NCBI GenBank assembly: GCA_964468125.1
Contig: CAYXVF010000079.1
Span: 1-28,604 of the forward strand
Reading direction: 5' to 3'
From: CAYXVF01 sp964468125
GTDB taxonomy: Bacteria; Myxococcota; XYA12-FULL-58-9; CAYXVF01
Length of the DNA stretch: 28,604 nucleotides
In this document: in pieces, positions 1 to 7,780 of the stretch
How the letters are laid out: every line of letters begins with the position of its first letter
How positions within the stretch are numbered: the first letter of the stretch is position 1
The notes under the pieces: model-generated
What the model saw: only the letters and a program-made list of their open reading frames with translations
What the model was told of the DNA's origin: nothing
The model's database searches: none
Translations under genes and position numbers: made by a program

Positions 1-745
1 CTGAATCGACTTCCGCCGAGGAGCTCCGGTGCCGTTTCGAAAGGGTCGCGATCCAGAACGACAAAATCCGCCGTGCGCCCGGTACCAAGCGTCCGCCGTC
101 GTCCCGACGCGCCGCCGCTGGGTATCGGGTGAAGCGCGCGACCGCCTCGGCCGTCGGGAGTTTTTGCTCCGGCAAGAAGCCACCGGGGGGGACGGTCGCC
201 TCGACTCTGGCGTGTGACCGCCGCGTGAATGCCGAGCCAGGGATTGGGCGACTCCAACCCATGTCGCTCGTGGCGTGAATCGGCTGCACGCTGGCGACGA
301 CTCCTCGATCCGCAAACAGGGAGAGATCGTCTCGGTGCACGACCTGTGCGTGCTCGATTCGAGGGCGCGCGTCGGCAGGCAATTCGCCCAACACCTCGAG
401 GGCCTGTCCGTTCGCCGCATCACCGATCGTATGAACCGCGAGCTGATAGCCGGCCTCGTGGCTGGCGCGGACGCGACGACGCAACTCGGCCGTCTCCTGA
501 AACAAGAGGCCCGTGCTCCGCGCATCGTCATCGTAGGGATCGATCAGCGCGGCGCTGCGTGAGCCGAGCGCGCCATCCGCGTAGAGCTTGATGCCCATCA
601 CCTGCACCATGCCGTCACGGTCGACCGGTCTCGAGATGAAACGTTCGAGTATGTCCCAGCTGTCGCCAACGTAGACGTAGACCCTGAGAGACACTTCGCC
701 GGCCCGTTCCATCTCCAGTAGGACCTCGACCCTTCGGAGCTCCCG
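1..745 (-). pseudogene. YtcJ-type amidohydrolase (amidohydrolase family 3), 5'-truncated, internally deleted and frameshifted; continues past the left edge
   Basis: Reading minus from about 745, the frame gives FRELRRVEVLLEMERAG, then VSLRVYVYVGDSWD, then GIKLYADGALGSRSAALIDP, AVHTIGDAANGQALEVLGEL and PRIEHAQVVHRDDL. This is the characteristic second half of YtcJ-like metal-dependent amidohydrolases, including the conserved HTIGDAAN and IEHAQ segments. The N-terminal half with the HxH metal site is absent. After SDMGW (about 260) the frame breaks and continues in another frame as ESPNPWLGIHAAVTRQ, so the stretch that normally lies between these motifs, about 30-40 residues, is missing. Two further frame changes are needed to read GGFLPEQKLPTAEAVARFT and ADFVVLDRDPFETAPELL. 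The gene is therefore either a real pseudogene or a poorly assembled one. The family call is firm; the left end lies outside the window. Confidence 0.72.
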
Positions 746-1265
746 GAAGGCTCTCCTGCGCGACCTTCGTCGAGGCGCATCCGAGCGGCGACGGGAGCTT
801 TCTCGTGGGCAGCGACAGCGGCGAGCTCTACACGACGACGGGCGCTCTCCGCGATGGGCTCACCCTCGCTGCGAGCACCGGGAGCAGCAACGCGGTGACT
901 GAATTCGTTGCGCTCGAGAATGGCCGCTGGCTCGTCGCCCACTCGGTATCGAACAATAGGATCTTCGATGTTCGCAGGAGCGACGACGGGGGAGCGCGCT
1001 GGGAACCGATCGACAACGGCATTCCCGAGCAGACCGACTGGGTCCCCGCTCGCCTACGGGTGGTCGTTTCTGGGACGCGGTGGGCGACGGCTCGGACACG
1101 CTCTTTTCAAACGATGCCTTCGGCGTCGTGCGCTTTGACGGCGAGACGTTCACGCCCCTTCGATTGTTTGCCTGCACCATCGGAGAGCTCGCCATCGACC
1201 CGAGCGGTGCGTTCATCTACGCGGGCACGCGTGACGGTGGACTCTATCGGTACACGATCGAGTGA
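745..1265 (+). pseudogene. Remnant of a beta-propeller/BNR-repeat-like protein, 5'-truncated and frameshifted
   Basis: From about 745 a plus frame reads RLSCATFVEAHPSGDG, then SFLVGSDSGELYTT and RRSDDGGARWEPIDNGIPEQ. This resembles the photosystem-assembly/BNR type of repeat, in which SDDGG..W is the usual motif. Near 1045-1056 the frame shifts and continues as PTGGRFWDAVGDGSDTLF, then FGVVRFDGETFTPL and AIDPSGAFIYAGTRDGGLYR, ending at TGA 1263-1265. No start codon or signal peptide is visible, and the sequence just upstream belongs to the opposite-strand amidohydrolase remnant. I infer a secreted multi-bladed propeller in its original form. Its function is unknown. It lies 3'-to-3' with the acyltransferase gene, with no spacer between the two stop codons. 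Confidence 0.55.
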
Positions 1266-1835
1266 TCAGCGCTCCGCTTCATCCTTGAGACGGATCGGCC
1301 CGTAGTTCTTCGCGATCTTCGGCGTGATCGTCGAGTAGAAGGCGCGGATCTCTTCCATGTCCGCCACCGGATCACCCGTGGGATGAAGGGTCGGGCCGAG
1401 GCCGCCGCGCCGGCGTCCGTAGTCCAAGTATCCCATGATGATCGGGACCTTCGCGGTGCGGGCGATGTGGTAAAAGCCCGACTTCCAATGCGGGCGAAGG
1501 CTGCGCGTGCCTTCGGGGGCGATCGCGAGCAGGAGCGCGTCGCGCCTCTCGAATTCGCGGGCGAGCTGGGCGACGAGGTCGAGCTTGCCTTTTCGATCGA
1601 TCGGGATCCCATTGAGGAGGCGGAGCAAGCCACCCAGTGGCCAGCGAAAGAGCGACTCCTTGCCGATCCAGGCGAACTTCGCACCGAGCGCGAACCCCAT
1701 CAGGATGATGTAGTAGCCGTCCCAGTTGCTCGTGTGCGGCGCGGCGACCACGACGGCCTTGGGGTCTTCCGGGAGCTCTCCTTCCGGGGCCCAACCGGTG
1801 AGGCGGAGGAGGGCTCGCGCGATTCGTTTTTTCAT
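1266..1835 (-). CDS. Small PlsC-type glycerolipid acyltransferase (1-acylglycerol-3-phosphate acyltransferase family)
   Basis: The 189-residue protein contains the acyltransferase block I motif HTSNWD, with H34 and D39 as the expected catalytic HX4D pair. Block II-like KESLFRWPLG and NGIPIDR follow, then block III APEGTRS and a downstream PIIMGY segment. The family transfers acyl groups from acyl-ACP or acyl-CoA to lysophosphatidate or related lysolipids at the inner membrane. At 189 residues it is shorter than the classical enzyme of about 240 and matches a compact bacterial subgroup. ATG at 1835 is chosen because it overlaps the stop of the upstream permease as ATGA (1832-1835), which implies translational coupling. 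A longer reading to 1958 would run deep into the permease gene. Substrate specificity cannot be read from the sequence. Confidence 0.86.
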   Translation of the reverse strand: MKKRIARALLRLTGWAPEGELPEDPKAVVVAAPHTSNWDGYYIILMGFALGAKFAWIGKESLFRWPLGGLLRLLNGIPIDRKGKLDLVAQLAREFERRDALLLAIAPEGTRSLRPHWKSGFYHIARTAKVPIIMGYLDYGRRRGGLGPTLHPTGDPVADMEEIRAFYSTITPKIAKNYGPIRLKDEAER

Positions 1836-3139
1836 GGCGCGAGTTTGCGCGATTGCCTGGGTCGGCGCGAGCGGGCGCTCAGGAATAGAACGATCCCCAC
1901 GGCCAGGGCGACGCCGGTGGTCAGCCAGGAGATCCATTTCACCTGGAAGAGCAGCCACACGGACACCACCACCGAGAGAGCGGGGATCAGAAAGCCCCCG
2001 GGGAGGACGAAGGCGCCGGGCGCAGAGCCATGACGGCGACGCAGAGCGGGGATCGCGAGGGTGTCGACGATGTACATCAGAAGCCGCACGAGGACGCCGA
2101 TCTTCGCGAGGAGTACGAAAGAGCCAAACGCCGCGAGCACGAAGCCGAGGCCACCGTAGGCGATCACCGATACGTGGGGGGTGGCGTAGCGCGGGTGAAC
2201 GGCCCCCAAGAAGCGCGGAAGGTGCCCATCGCGCGCCAAGGCGTAAGTGATGCGGGGAGAGGAGAAGTGAGCCCCGAGGAGGTTGCCGCCCACGGAGATC
2301 GCGACTCCGGCGGTCAATATGACGGTGCCAACCGGGCCAAAGAGGGCGGCACCGACGTCGATGAGCGGGCTTTCGCTCGCGGCGAGGTCGGGAACGGCGC
2401 CGAGACTCACCCCCTGGATCAACACATAGAGCACGGTCGCGACCGCGAGACCGACAAACAGGGCCCTCGGCATGTCCCGCGGCGGATCTTTCGACTCGCC
2501 GGCAGGCACCAGCGCTCCCTCGAAACCGACGTATGCGTAGATGACCAATAGCGCCGCTTCGCCGAGCTCGAGAGTGCTCGGCGAGGCTTCTCCGGCGGCT
2601 GGAAACGGATCGAAGTAGGCGATCCCTCCAAAAGCGATGAGCAGCAGAGGAACGAATTTGGCGATTGTGATCGTGCTGAGCGCTCGCACGGCTCGGTCCG
2701 TGCCCACGACATTGACCCAGGTGAAACCGCCAGCCACGAGCGCCAACAGGGTGTAGCGCAACACACCGCTGTTCGAGCCCGGAAAGAAATAGGCGACGGA
2801 GTCGATGATCAGATTGAGGTTGGCGGCATAGGAAGCGACGCGCCCGAGATAGAAGAGCCAGCCGCTCTGGAAACCCGCGAAGCTGCCGAAGGCGTCGTCG
2901 GCGTAGCGAATCGGGCCGCCGGTTCCGCGAAAGTAGCTCGCGAGCTCCGCGTGCGACAAGATGATCGGGAGGATCAGGACCGCACAGAGAACGAAAATGA
3001 GCGGGCTATATCCTCGGGTGAGGCCCGCGACGGCGCCAGGAACCCCAAAGATCCCCGCGCCGATCAGGCCATTGAGTACTAGGAGCCAGAGGCCCCACAG
3101 GGTGAGGTCCCGTCGAAGGGGCTCCGGCTGCTCGGTCAC
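1832..3139 (-). CDS. APC-superfamily amino-acid permease
   Basis: A 435-residue integral membrane protein with about 12 hydrophobic helices. It opens with LWGLWLLVLNGLIGAGIFG, the classical APC TM1 signature (unwound G-[IV]-G-x-G-I-F loop that binds the amino group of the substrate). GFQSGWLFYLGR and YVGFEGALVPAGESKDPPRD (TM6 and its following loop) are also typical. The likely role is uptake or exchange of amino acids or small amines across the inner membrane. I chose GTG at 3139 rather than the longer reading to 3211, because GTG overlaps the stop of the M13 peptidase as GTGA (3136-3139) and the residues that follow, TEQPEPLRRDLTLW, are a normal cytoplasmic N-terminus for the family. Sitting between a peptidase and an acyltransferase with 4-bp overlaps on each side, it is probably co-translated with both. 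The substrate is not determinable. Confidence 0.88.
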   Translation of the reverse strand: MTEQPEPLRRDLTLWGLWLLVLNGLIGAGIFGVPGAVAGLTRGYSPLIFVLCAVLILPIILSHAELASYFRGTGGPIRYADDAFGSFAGFQSGWLFYLGRVASYAANLNLIIDSVAYFFPGSNSGVLRYTLLALVAGGFTWVNVVGTDRAVRALSTITIAKFVPLLLIAFGGIAYFDPFPAAGEASPSTLELGEAALLVIYAYVGFEGALVPAGESKDPPRDMPRALFVGLAVATVLYVLIQGVSLGAVPDLAASESPLIDVGAALFGPVGTVILTAGVAISVGGNLLGAHFSSPRITYALARDGHLPRFLGAVHPRYATPHVSVIAYGGLGFVLAAFGSFVLLAKIGVLVRLLMYIVDTLAIPALRRRHGSAPGAFVLPGGFLIPALSVVVSVWLLFQVKWISWLTTGVALAVGIVLFLSARSRRPRQSRKLAP

Positions 3140-5220
3140 CAGATGCTCACGCGTTTCTCCGGTGGCAGGTAGAGCGCATCGCCCTCCTTCACGTCGAAAG
3201 CGGCGTACCAAGGATCCATGTTTCGGACTACGCCGTTGATTCGATACTGGGGTGGGCTGTGGGGATCGCTCTTGATGCGCGTGACGAGCGCCTCCTCGCG
3301 GTACTTGGCGCGCCAGACCTGAGCCCAGGCGAGGAAGAAGCGTTGGTCACCGGTCAAGCCATCGATCACCGGCGCTTCCTTGCCACCCAGGGACATCTTG
3401 TAGGCATGGTAGGCCATTGAAAGTCCGCCGAGATCGCCGATGTTCTCGCCGAGGGTGAGCTGGCCGTTGACGTTGACGTTCTCGAACGGCTCGAAGGCAT
3501 CGTACTGGGCCACGAGTGCCCGGGTCTTGGCCTCGAAGCGCTCTCGGTCCTCCTCGGTCCACCAGTTGCGCTGCACGCCCGCCCAGTCCGATTTCGAGCC
3601 CTGGTCATCGAAGCCGTGTCCCATTTCGTGACCGATCACTCCGCCAATCGCTCCGTAGTTGACCGCTGCATCGGCATTCGGGTCGAAGAACGGCGGCTGC
3701 AGGATCGCCGCCGGAAACACGATCTCGTTGAAGGAGGGGTTGTAGTAGGCGTTGACGGTCTGCGGTGTCATGAACCACTCGTCGCGGTCCGGGGTTTTGC
3801 TCAGACGTGAGACGTTGTCCTCGTACCAGTAGTCGCGCACGGCGCGGTAGTTGGTGACGAGGGCGTCCGGGGTGATGCTGACCGACTCGAAGCTGCGCCA
3901 GTTTTCCGGGTAGCCGATCTTCGGTCGAAACGATTCGAGCTTCTTCTTCGCTTCCACCTTCGTCTCGTCGCCCATCCACTCGAGACCGGCGACGCGCTGG
4001 TCGAGCGCCGCGCGGAGGTTCGCGACGAGCGCATCCATCTTCTGCTTGGCCTCCGGGGTGAAGTAGCGATCGACGTAGATTTTGCCGAGCGCCTCGCCAA
4101 GGCCCGAGCGCCCGCCTACCAGTGTCACCGCGCGCTTCCAGAGCTCGCGCTGTTCCTGTTGCCCTCCGAGCACCTTGCCGTAGAGCTCGAAGACCGCGTT
4201 GTCGATCTCCGGGCTGAGCAGGGGCGCATGGTTCACCACCGCGTGATAGGTCAAATAGTCGCGCCACACGGCGAGATCGGTCTCTTGGGTGAGCTGCGCG
4301 AGAGGGGCGATCGCCGACGGGGTCTGAATGTTGAGCTCCTTCACCGCCGCTACGTCGAGACCTGCCGCGGCGATGTGGGTCTTCCAGTCGTAGTCCGGGT
4401 AGGTCGAGGTCAGCTCCTCGAAGGTCACGAGATTGTAGGTTGCGTCCCGATCGCGCAGTTTGGCGCGCGGCCAGTGGTGCTCGGCGATTTGCGTTTCGAG
4501 CGCGAGAATCGCGTCGGCGGCGCTCGACGCCTCCGCCTCGGACGTGCCTGCAAGGGTCAGCACCTTGCGAATGTTTGCGAGATAGGCCTCTCGAATCTTC
4601 ACGAAGCGCTCGTCGTCGGACAGGTAGTAGTCTCGGTCGGGGAGGCCCAGGCCCGAGTGACCCAAATTGAGGATGTAGCGGTCTGGGTTCTTTCGGTCGA
4701 TCCAGATGAATCCGCCGATGGGACTGTTCGACTCGAAGCGTCCCGCGCGGCCGAACTCCTCGATCAGCTGCTCCCGCGTCTCGATGGCGGCGATGCGCTC
4801 GAGGTCCGGCTTCACCGGCTCGATGCCTTTTTCAGTGCGCGCTTCGAGGTCCATGAAGCTCGCGAAGTAGTCGCCTACCTTTTGCTCGAGCGTCCCTTGC
4901 GCAGGGTCGGTGGACGCGAGCTCTTCGATGATCGTCTTGACCCGTTCTTCGGAACGATAGCGGAGCTCGACGAACGAGCTGTAGCGCTGCTCGTCGGGCT
5001 TTAGCTCGTAACGGTCGTACCAGGTGCCGTTCGCGTAGCGGTTGAAGTCGTCTCCGGGCTTCACGCTCGTGTCCCGCGCACTGAGGTCGACGCCGAAGGT
5101 CCCGAGCTCGGGCTGTGCGGAGCTGTCCGCCGGGGCAGGGGAGGGCGCAGGCTTCGACGAAAAGCAGGCGATAAAGGAGAGCAAACTGAGCGGCAAGAGC
5201 TGGCGAGCGATCGGGGTCAT
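3136..5220 (-). CDS. M13-family (neprilysin/PepO-like) zinc metallopeptidase, predicted lipoprotein
   Basis: A 694-residue protein of normal M13 length. It begins with a hydrophobic signal ending in SFIAC (about residues 17-21), a probable lipobox, then a Pro/Ala/Ser-rich linker. The M13 N-terminal domain starts at DTSVKPGDDFNRYANGTW. The catalytic domain shows NAYYNPSFNEIVFPA, HEMGH (H531, E532, H535) and ENIGDLGG with E592 as the third zinc ligand. It ends in the usual ..RVSIW. It should cleave oligopeptides in the periplasm or at the outer membrane. ATG 5220 is preceded by GGAGG four bases upstream; the in-frame TTG at 5232 overlaps that ribosome site and is less likely. It is the first gene of the coupled peptidase-permease-acyltransferase set, which suggests local digestion of peptides followed by import of products. 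Confidence 0.93.
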   Translation of the reverse strand: MTPIARQLLPLSLLSFIACFSSKPAPSPAPADSSAQPELGTFGVDLSARDTSVKPGDDFNRYANGTWYDRYELKPDEQRYSSFVELRYRSEERVKTIIEELASTDPAQGTLEQKVGDYFASFMDLEARTEKGIEPVKPDLERIAAIETREQLIEEFGRAGRFESNSPIGGFIWIDRKNPDRYILNLGHSGLGLPDRDYYLSDDERFVKIREAYLANIRKVLTLAGTSEAEASSAADAILALETQIAEHHWPRAKLRDRDATYNLVTFEELTSTYPDYDWKTHIAAAGLDVAAVKELNIQTPSAIAPLAQLTQETDLAVWRDYLTYHAVVNHAPLLSPEIDNAVFELYGKVLGGQQEQRELWKRAVTLVGGRSGLGEALGKIYVDRYFTPEAKQKMDALVANLRAALDQRVAGLEWMGDETKVEAKKKLESFRPKIGYPENWRSFESVSITPDALVTNYRAVRDYWYEDNVSRLSKTPDRDEWFMTPQTVNAYYNPSFNEIVFPAAILQPPFFDPNADAAVNYGAIGGVIGHEMGHGFDDQGSKSDWAGVQRNWWTEEDRERFEAKTRALVAQYDAFEPFENVNVNGQLTLGENIGDLGGLSMAYHAYKMSLGGKEAPVIDGLTGDQRFFLAWAQVWRAKYREEALVTRIKSDPHSPPQYRINGVVRNMDPWYAAFDVKEGDALYLPPEKRVSIW

Positions 5221-5260
5221 GGGGTCCTCCAAAACGATGCGCGTTTAGATATGAAGTCGC

Positions 5261-5280
5261 GCGCCCGCTTTCAAGGGCGC
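5261..5280 (-). terminator. Possible hairpin terminator downstream of the shikimate-kinase-like gene
   Basis: GCGCCC (5261-5266) and GGGCGC (5275-5280) form a 6-bp GC stem with an 8-nt loop. It lies in the 88-bp space between the stop of the upstream minus-strand gene (5309) and the start of the M13 peptidase (5220). There is no T-tract on the minus strand, so termination would be weak or factor-dependent. Confidence 0.3.
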
Positions 5281-5308
5281 TCTCTCGTCGACGTGGTCTG
5301 ATTGGGGT

Positions 5309-5842
5309 TCAGAGGCCGAGAGCGTGTAGAATCCGGTCGTTGATCAGGCTGTCGCGCGGGCTGTGCGGCAGGCCCACGATGGCGTCCGCGCGATAGATCA
5401 CACCCTCATCGAGAGGCCGGAGCGCCTTCGCTGCCACTGATTTCGTCAGCGCCGGGCGCGCTTCAACGACGAGAAGCGTCGCCTCTTTGCGACGCCAGAG
5501 GCGCCGGTTCACGCGTTTGGGTGCCCAGCCCGCGGGAAGGCCGATCACCGCAGGGGGCCCTTTCAGCCAGGCGCTCTTCAGCGCCTGTTCGCAGGCGTGG
5601 CTCGCTTCCGCACGTCCGTTCTCCGCTTGGTAGGCTCGCGCGGTCAGGCCGCAGCGGTGCTGCAGGAGGTCGTCGATCAGGGTCAAACGCCAGCCGTTCA
5701 TCGAAGCGACGCAAAAGGCTACGCGCCGGATCAGTGCGTCATCGTCGCCAGCGAGGAGCAGCGGCTTTTTCAGTGGGGTCGTGGGCCAATAATCGTAATA
5801 GCCGCTGGGCTGCTCTTGCATGCCCAAACAGTAAGCGGTCAT
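5309..5842 (-). CDS. Shikimate-kinase-fold-like protein lacking a P-loop
   Basis: The 177-residue product has a layout reminiscent of shikimate kinase. LIDDLLQHRCGLTARAYQAE resembles the region around the DxD/substrate site, then comes an acidic helix, then PPAVIGLPAGW at the place of the GGG substrate loop, then a lid-like RRLWRRKEATLLVVEARP. The N-terminal LLLAGDDDALIRRVAF, where GxxGxGKS should be, has no Lys-Ser/Thr. ATP binding is therefore unlikely, so any catalytic role as a kinase is doubtful. The match is by pattern and weak in identity; a different small alpha/beta fold remains possible. ATG 5842 starts 15 bases after the stop of the reductase gene, so the two are probably co-transcribed. 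No signal peptide is seen. Confidence 0.55.
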   Translation of the reverse strand: MTAYCLGMQEQPSGYYDYWPTTPLKKPLLLAGDDDALIRRVAFCVASMNGWRLTLIDDLLQHRCGLTARAYQAENGRAEASHACEQALKSAWLKGPPAVIGLPAGWAPKRVNRRLWRRKEATLLVVEARPALTKSVAAKALRPLDEGVIYRADAIVGLPHSPRDSLINDRILHALGL

Positions 5843-5857
5843 GCGCCCAGCGCAAGG

Positions 5858-6664
5858 TCAGCCCGGCAGGAAGCCACCCGCGCCGCCCAGAGACCAACCG
5901 CCGTCGGCGACCAGAATGCAGCCATTTACGTAGGCAGCCGCCGGGGAGGACAGAAAGACCGTGATCTCGCCCATTTCCTGCACCTCCGCGAAGCGCCGCA
6001 GCGGTACACTCTGCGTGGTTTTCTTTCGGGCCTCTTCCGTGGGCGCGAGACGGGCCATTCCTTCCGTTCCGTCTACGGGCCCAGGTGTCACTGAGTTAAC
6101 CCGAACACCCAGTGGTCCCCACTCCATCGCGAGGGTCTTGGTGAGCATGTCTACTCCGGCTTTGGCTGCGCAGACGTGCGCCTGCAGGGGAGTCGGCATG
6201 AACGCCTGGGGCGCCGAGATGTTCACGACGGAGGCACCGGGCTTTCGGAGGTACTCGAAGGCTCCGCGGGCGGCGTTGAAGGTCCCGAGGAGGTCGATGT
6301 CCATGACCGCTTTGAACCCGTTCGAGGACATTGCCGCGACCGGAGCGGGGAAGTTTCCCGCGGCGCCGCACACTAATATGTCGAGTCCACCGAAGGCGTC
6401 GTTTGCTTCTCCGATGCGAGCGGCGAGAGCGTCGTACTGACGGACGTCCGCGGTGAGGGCGAGGACCTCACCCGCCGCGCCGAGCGCTCGGATCTCCTCT
6501 GCGGCCTTTCCTGCCTTCTCCGGGTTGCGGCCGAGTACCGCCACTGAGCAGCCGTAGTGCGTCAGCACCTTGGCGATTCCGAGGTTGATGCCACTGGTTC
6601 CGCCGGTGATGAACGCGCTCTTGCCGGCGAGTAGGCCGTCGCGAAAGGTGTTGCTGAGCTCCAT
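5858..6664 (-). CDS. Short-chain dehydrogenase/reductase, 2,4-dienoyl-CoA reductase (DECR2)-like
   Basis: A 268-residue Rossmann enzyme. The nucleotide-binding motif is ITGGTSGINLGIA, followed by LGRNPEKA (the Arg suggests NADPH) and ADVRQYDAL. CGAAGNFPAP replaces the usual NNAG motif. The active-site region reads VVNISAPQAF..QAHVCAAKAG, so Ser and Lys are kept while His sits near the place of the canonical Tyr. This arrangement, with EWGPLGVRVNSVTPGPVDGTEG, is what I recall for the peroxisomal-type dienoyl-CoA reductases. The likely reaction is NADPH-dependent reduction of 2,4-dienoyl-CoA during breakdown of unsaturated fatty acids. ATG 6664 has GAGGAGG eight bases upstream; a longer reading to 6712 would include that site. 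It leads a two-gene unit with the shikimate-kinase-like gene. Confidence 0.83.
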   Translation of the reverse strand: MELSNTFRDGLLAGKSAFITGGTSGINLGIAKVLTHYGCSVAVLGRNPEKAGKAAEEIRALGAAGEVLALTADVRQYDALAARIGEANDAFGGLDILVCGAAGNFPAPVAAMSSNGFKAVMDIDLLGTFNAARGAFEYLRKPGASVVNISAPQAFMPTPLQAHVCAAKAGVDMLTKTLAMEWGPLGVRVNSVTPGPVDGTEGMARLAPTEEARKKTTQSVPLRRFAEVQEMGEITVFLSSPAAAYVNGCILVADGGWSLGGAGGFLPG

Positions 6665-6717
6665 GAAGACTCCTCCTCGGCACGTCGTCTCACGGGCGAG
6701 TGATCGCCGCAATCGCT

Positions 6718-6748
6718 GCCGGGCGGGCGCCCCTAGCCGGGCGCCCCT
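6718..6748. repeat. Short GC-rich direct repeat with self-complementary core
   Basis: GCCGGGCG(GGCG)CCCCT at 6718-6734 is repeated as GCCGGGCGCCCCT at 6736-6748. Both copies contain the palindrome GGGCGCCC (6725-6732 and 6739-6746), so they can also pair with each other as a hairpin. The repeat lies between the divergent reductase and small secreted-protein genes. It may be a structural or regulatory element; no function is evident. Confidence 0.4.
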
Positions 6749-6838
6749 GAACGGCGCTTAGCTCGCGGGCGGGCGCACAATTCCTACAGCTCTGACCTGG
6801 GTTTTACCTTGCGCGCTAAGAAGTCAGTTGCGTAGCTT

Positions 6839-6855
6839 TTTGATTGGCAATCAAA
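6839..6855 (+). promoter_or_regulatory. 17-bp palindrome directly before the ribosome-binding site of the small secreted-protein gene
   Basis: TTTGATTGGCAATCAAA is an 8-1-8 perfect inverted repeat. GGAG (6856-6859) follows at once and the ATG is at 6867. Such a site could be a repressor operator overlapping the transcript start, or an RNA hairpin that limits access to the ribosome site. It is not a terminator, as no T-run follows. Confidence 0.5.
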
Positions 6856-6866
6856 GGAGTACCGCC

Positions 6867-7238
6867 ATGGTTGGAGTTCTATTCGCAGGTTTGTTGGTTT
6901 CAGGGGTTCCGGACGCCAAGCCGGATCACACCTTTGTCCACGCCGGCGCGTCTTATGACGTTTACGTCGTGGAGGCAGACAACGCGTATTCGGTTGAGGT
7001 CTGTGCGCGTTATCAACTCACAGGCACGCGCATCACGCGCAACACGTGCTCGGGGCCCGTCGCACAGGAGCCGACGAATCTCGTGAAGCTCCGCCAGGAC
7101 GATGACCAGCTGAGCGCATCGCAGGTGTTCCACCGCCGCGCGAACGCGGCCGCACGAGCCGGCAACGCGCTCGTGAATACGAACACAGAGGTGAAGGTCT
7201 TCTGGAACGAGGTCGCCCAGGCGATCAAAGAAGGCTGA
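6867..7238 (+). CDS. Small secreted protein of unknown function
   Basis: A 123-residue product with a short hydrophobic N-terminus (MVGVLFAGLLVSGVPDA) that looks like a minimal signal peptide with cleavage near residue 17. It has two Cys (in VEVCARYQL and NTCSGPV) that could form a disulfide, and a C-terminal helix-rich part. I do not recognise a family. ATG 6867 is chosen because AAAGGAG lies just upstream; an earlier in-frame TTG at 6828 would place the palindrome inside the coding region. The neighbours are the divergent reductase and, 600 bp downstream, the TonB-dependent receptor. Nothing links it to either. Confidence 0.62.
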   Translation: MVGVLFAGLLVSGVPDAKPDHTFVHAGASYDVYVVEADNAYSVEVCARYQLTGTRITRNTCSGPVAQEPTNLVKLRQDDDQLSASQVFHRRANAAARAGNALVNTNTEVKVFWNEVAQAIKEG

Positions 7239-7256
7239 GAGACCAGCGTGCGGGCG

Positions 7257-7277
7257 CCCCCTGTGCTCCACAGGGGG
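7257..7277 (+). terminator. Stem-loop downstream of the small secreted-protein gene
   Basis: CCCCCTGTG (7257-7265) pairs perfectly with CACAGGGGG (7269-7277) around a 3-nt loop, 18 bases after the stop codon. A second GC hairpin (CGCCCG/CGGGCG) follows around 7285-7298. No T-tract follows, so this is a probable but not classical terminator. Confidence 0.5.
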
Positions 7278-7760
7278 TCGGGCCCGCCCGTGCGGGCGCG
7301 TATCGTGCATCCACCTCTAGCGAACCACCGAATCCCCACCGTTTGCGCCCGTGCCTGGTTCCGGCACGCGAAAACCACCGGCTCCAAAGTGTTTCTCGAG
7401 CGTTTGCATTCGAGGTGAAACCGCGCTCAGCCGCCAAAAACGGGGTTTCGCCGCCGTTGCCACTGACTGGACCGTGATTCGCGATCTCGAACGGCGTCGT
7501 CGAGGCCGCCGTCAGAATTCGGCCAAATCCACGGAAATTGCGGGGCCAGCGGCGATCGCGCGGGCATTCCGTCTTTCGTGTGCGGCAAAATGTCGCAGGT
7601 GTGGCTCTCTGTCACCCGACCAGAAACGATGCAGATCCGCGAAACTATGGAGATTACGGCTGTTGCGCGGATTTCGTGACGATCGGGTGACGCCCGCCGC
7701 CCTAATGACAACCCCCGGCTTTCGTACTACGACACGCTGCGAAGGAAACTTGATGCGGAA

Positions 7761-7780
7761 ATGGCCGTGTAGGCGGCCAT
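7761..7780 (+). promoter_or_regulatory. Leader hairpin upstream of the TonB-dependent receptor
   Basis: ATGGCCG (7761-7767) pairs perfectly with CGGCCAT (7774-7780) with a 6-nt loop. It sits 45 bases before the AGGAGG ribosome site (7826-7831). A second small hairpin, GCTTG-CTCA-CAAGC (7806-7819), lies right before that site. These may form a structured 5' leader; whether they regulate is unknown. Confidence 0.35.

Noticed and set aside
598..942. Open frame on minus starting at 942
   Set aside because: It runs in a frame different from the amidohydrolase motifs and crosses the propeller remnant without any recognisable sequence.
7455..7472. GCCACTG resembling part of a cobalamin riboswitch
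   Set aside because: The B12 box and the core elements that should accompany it are absent.
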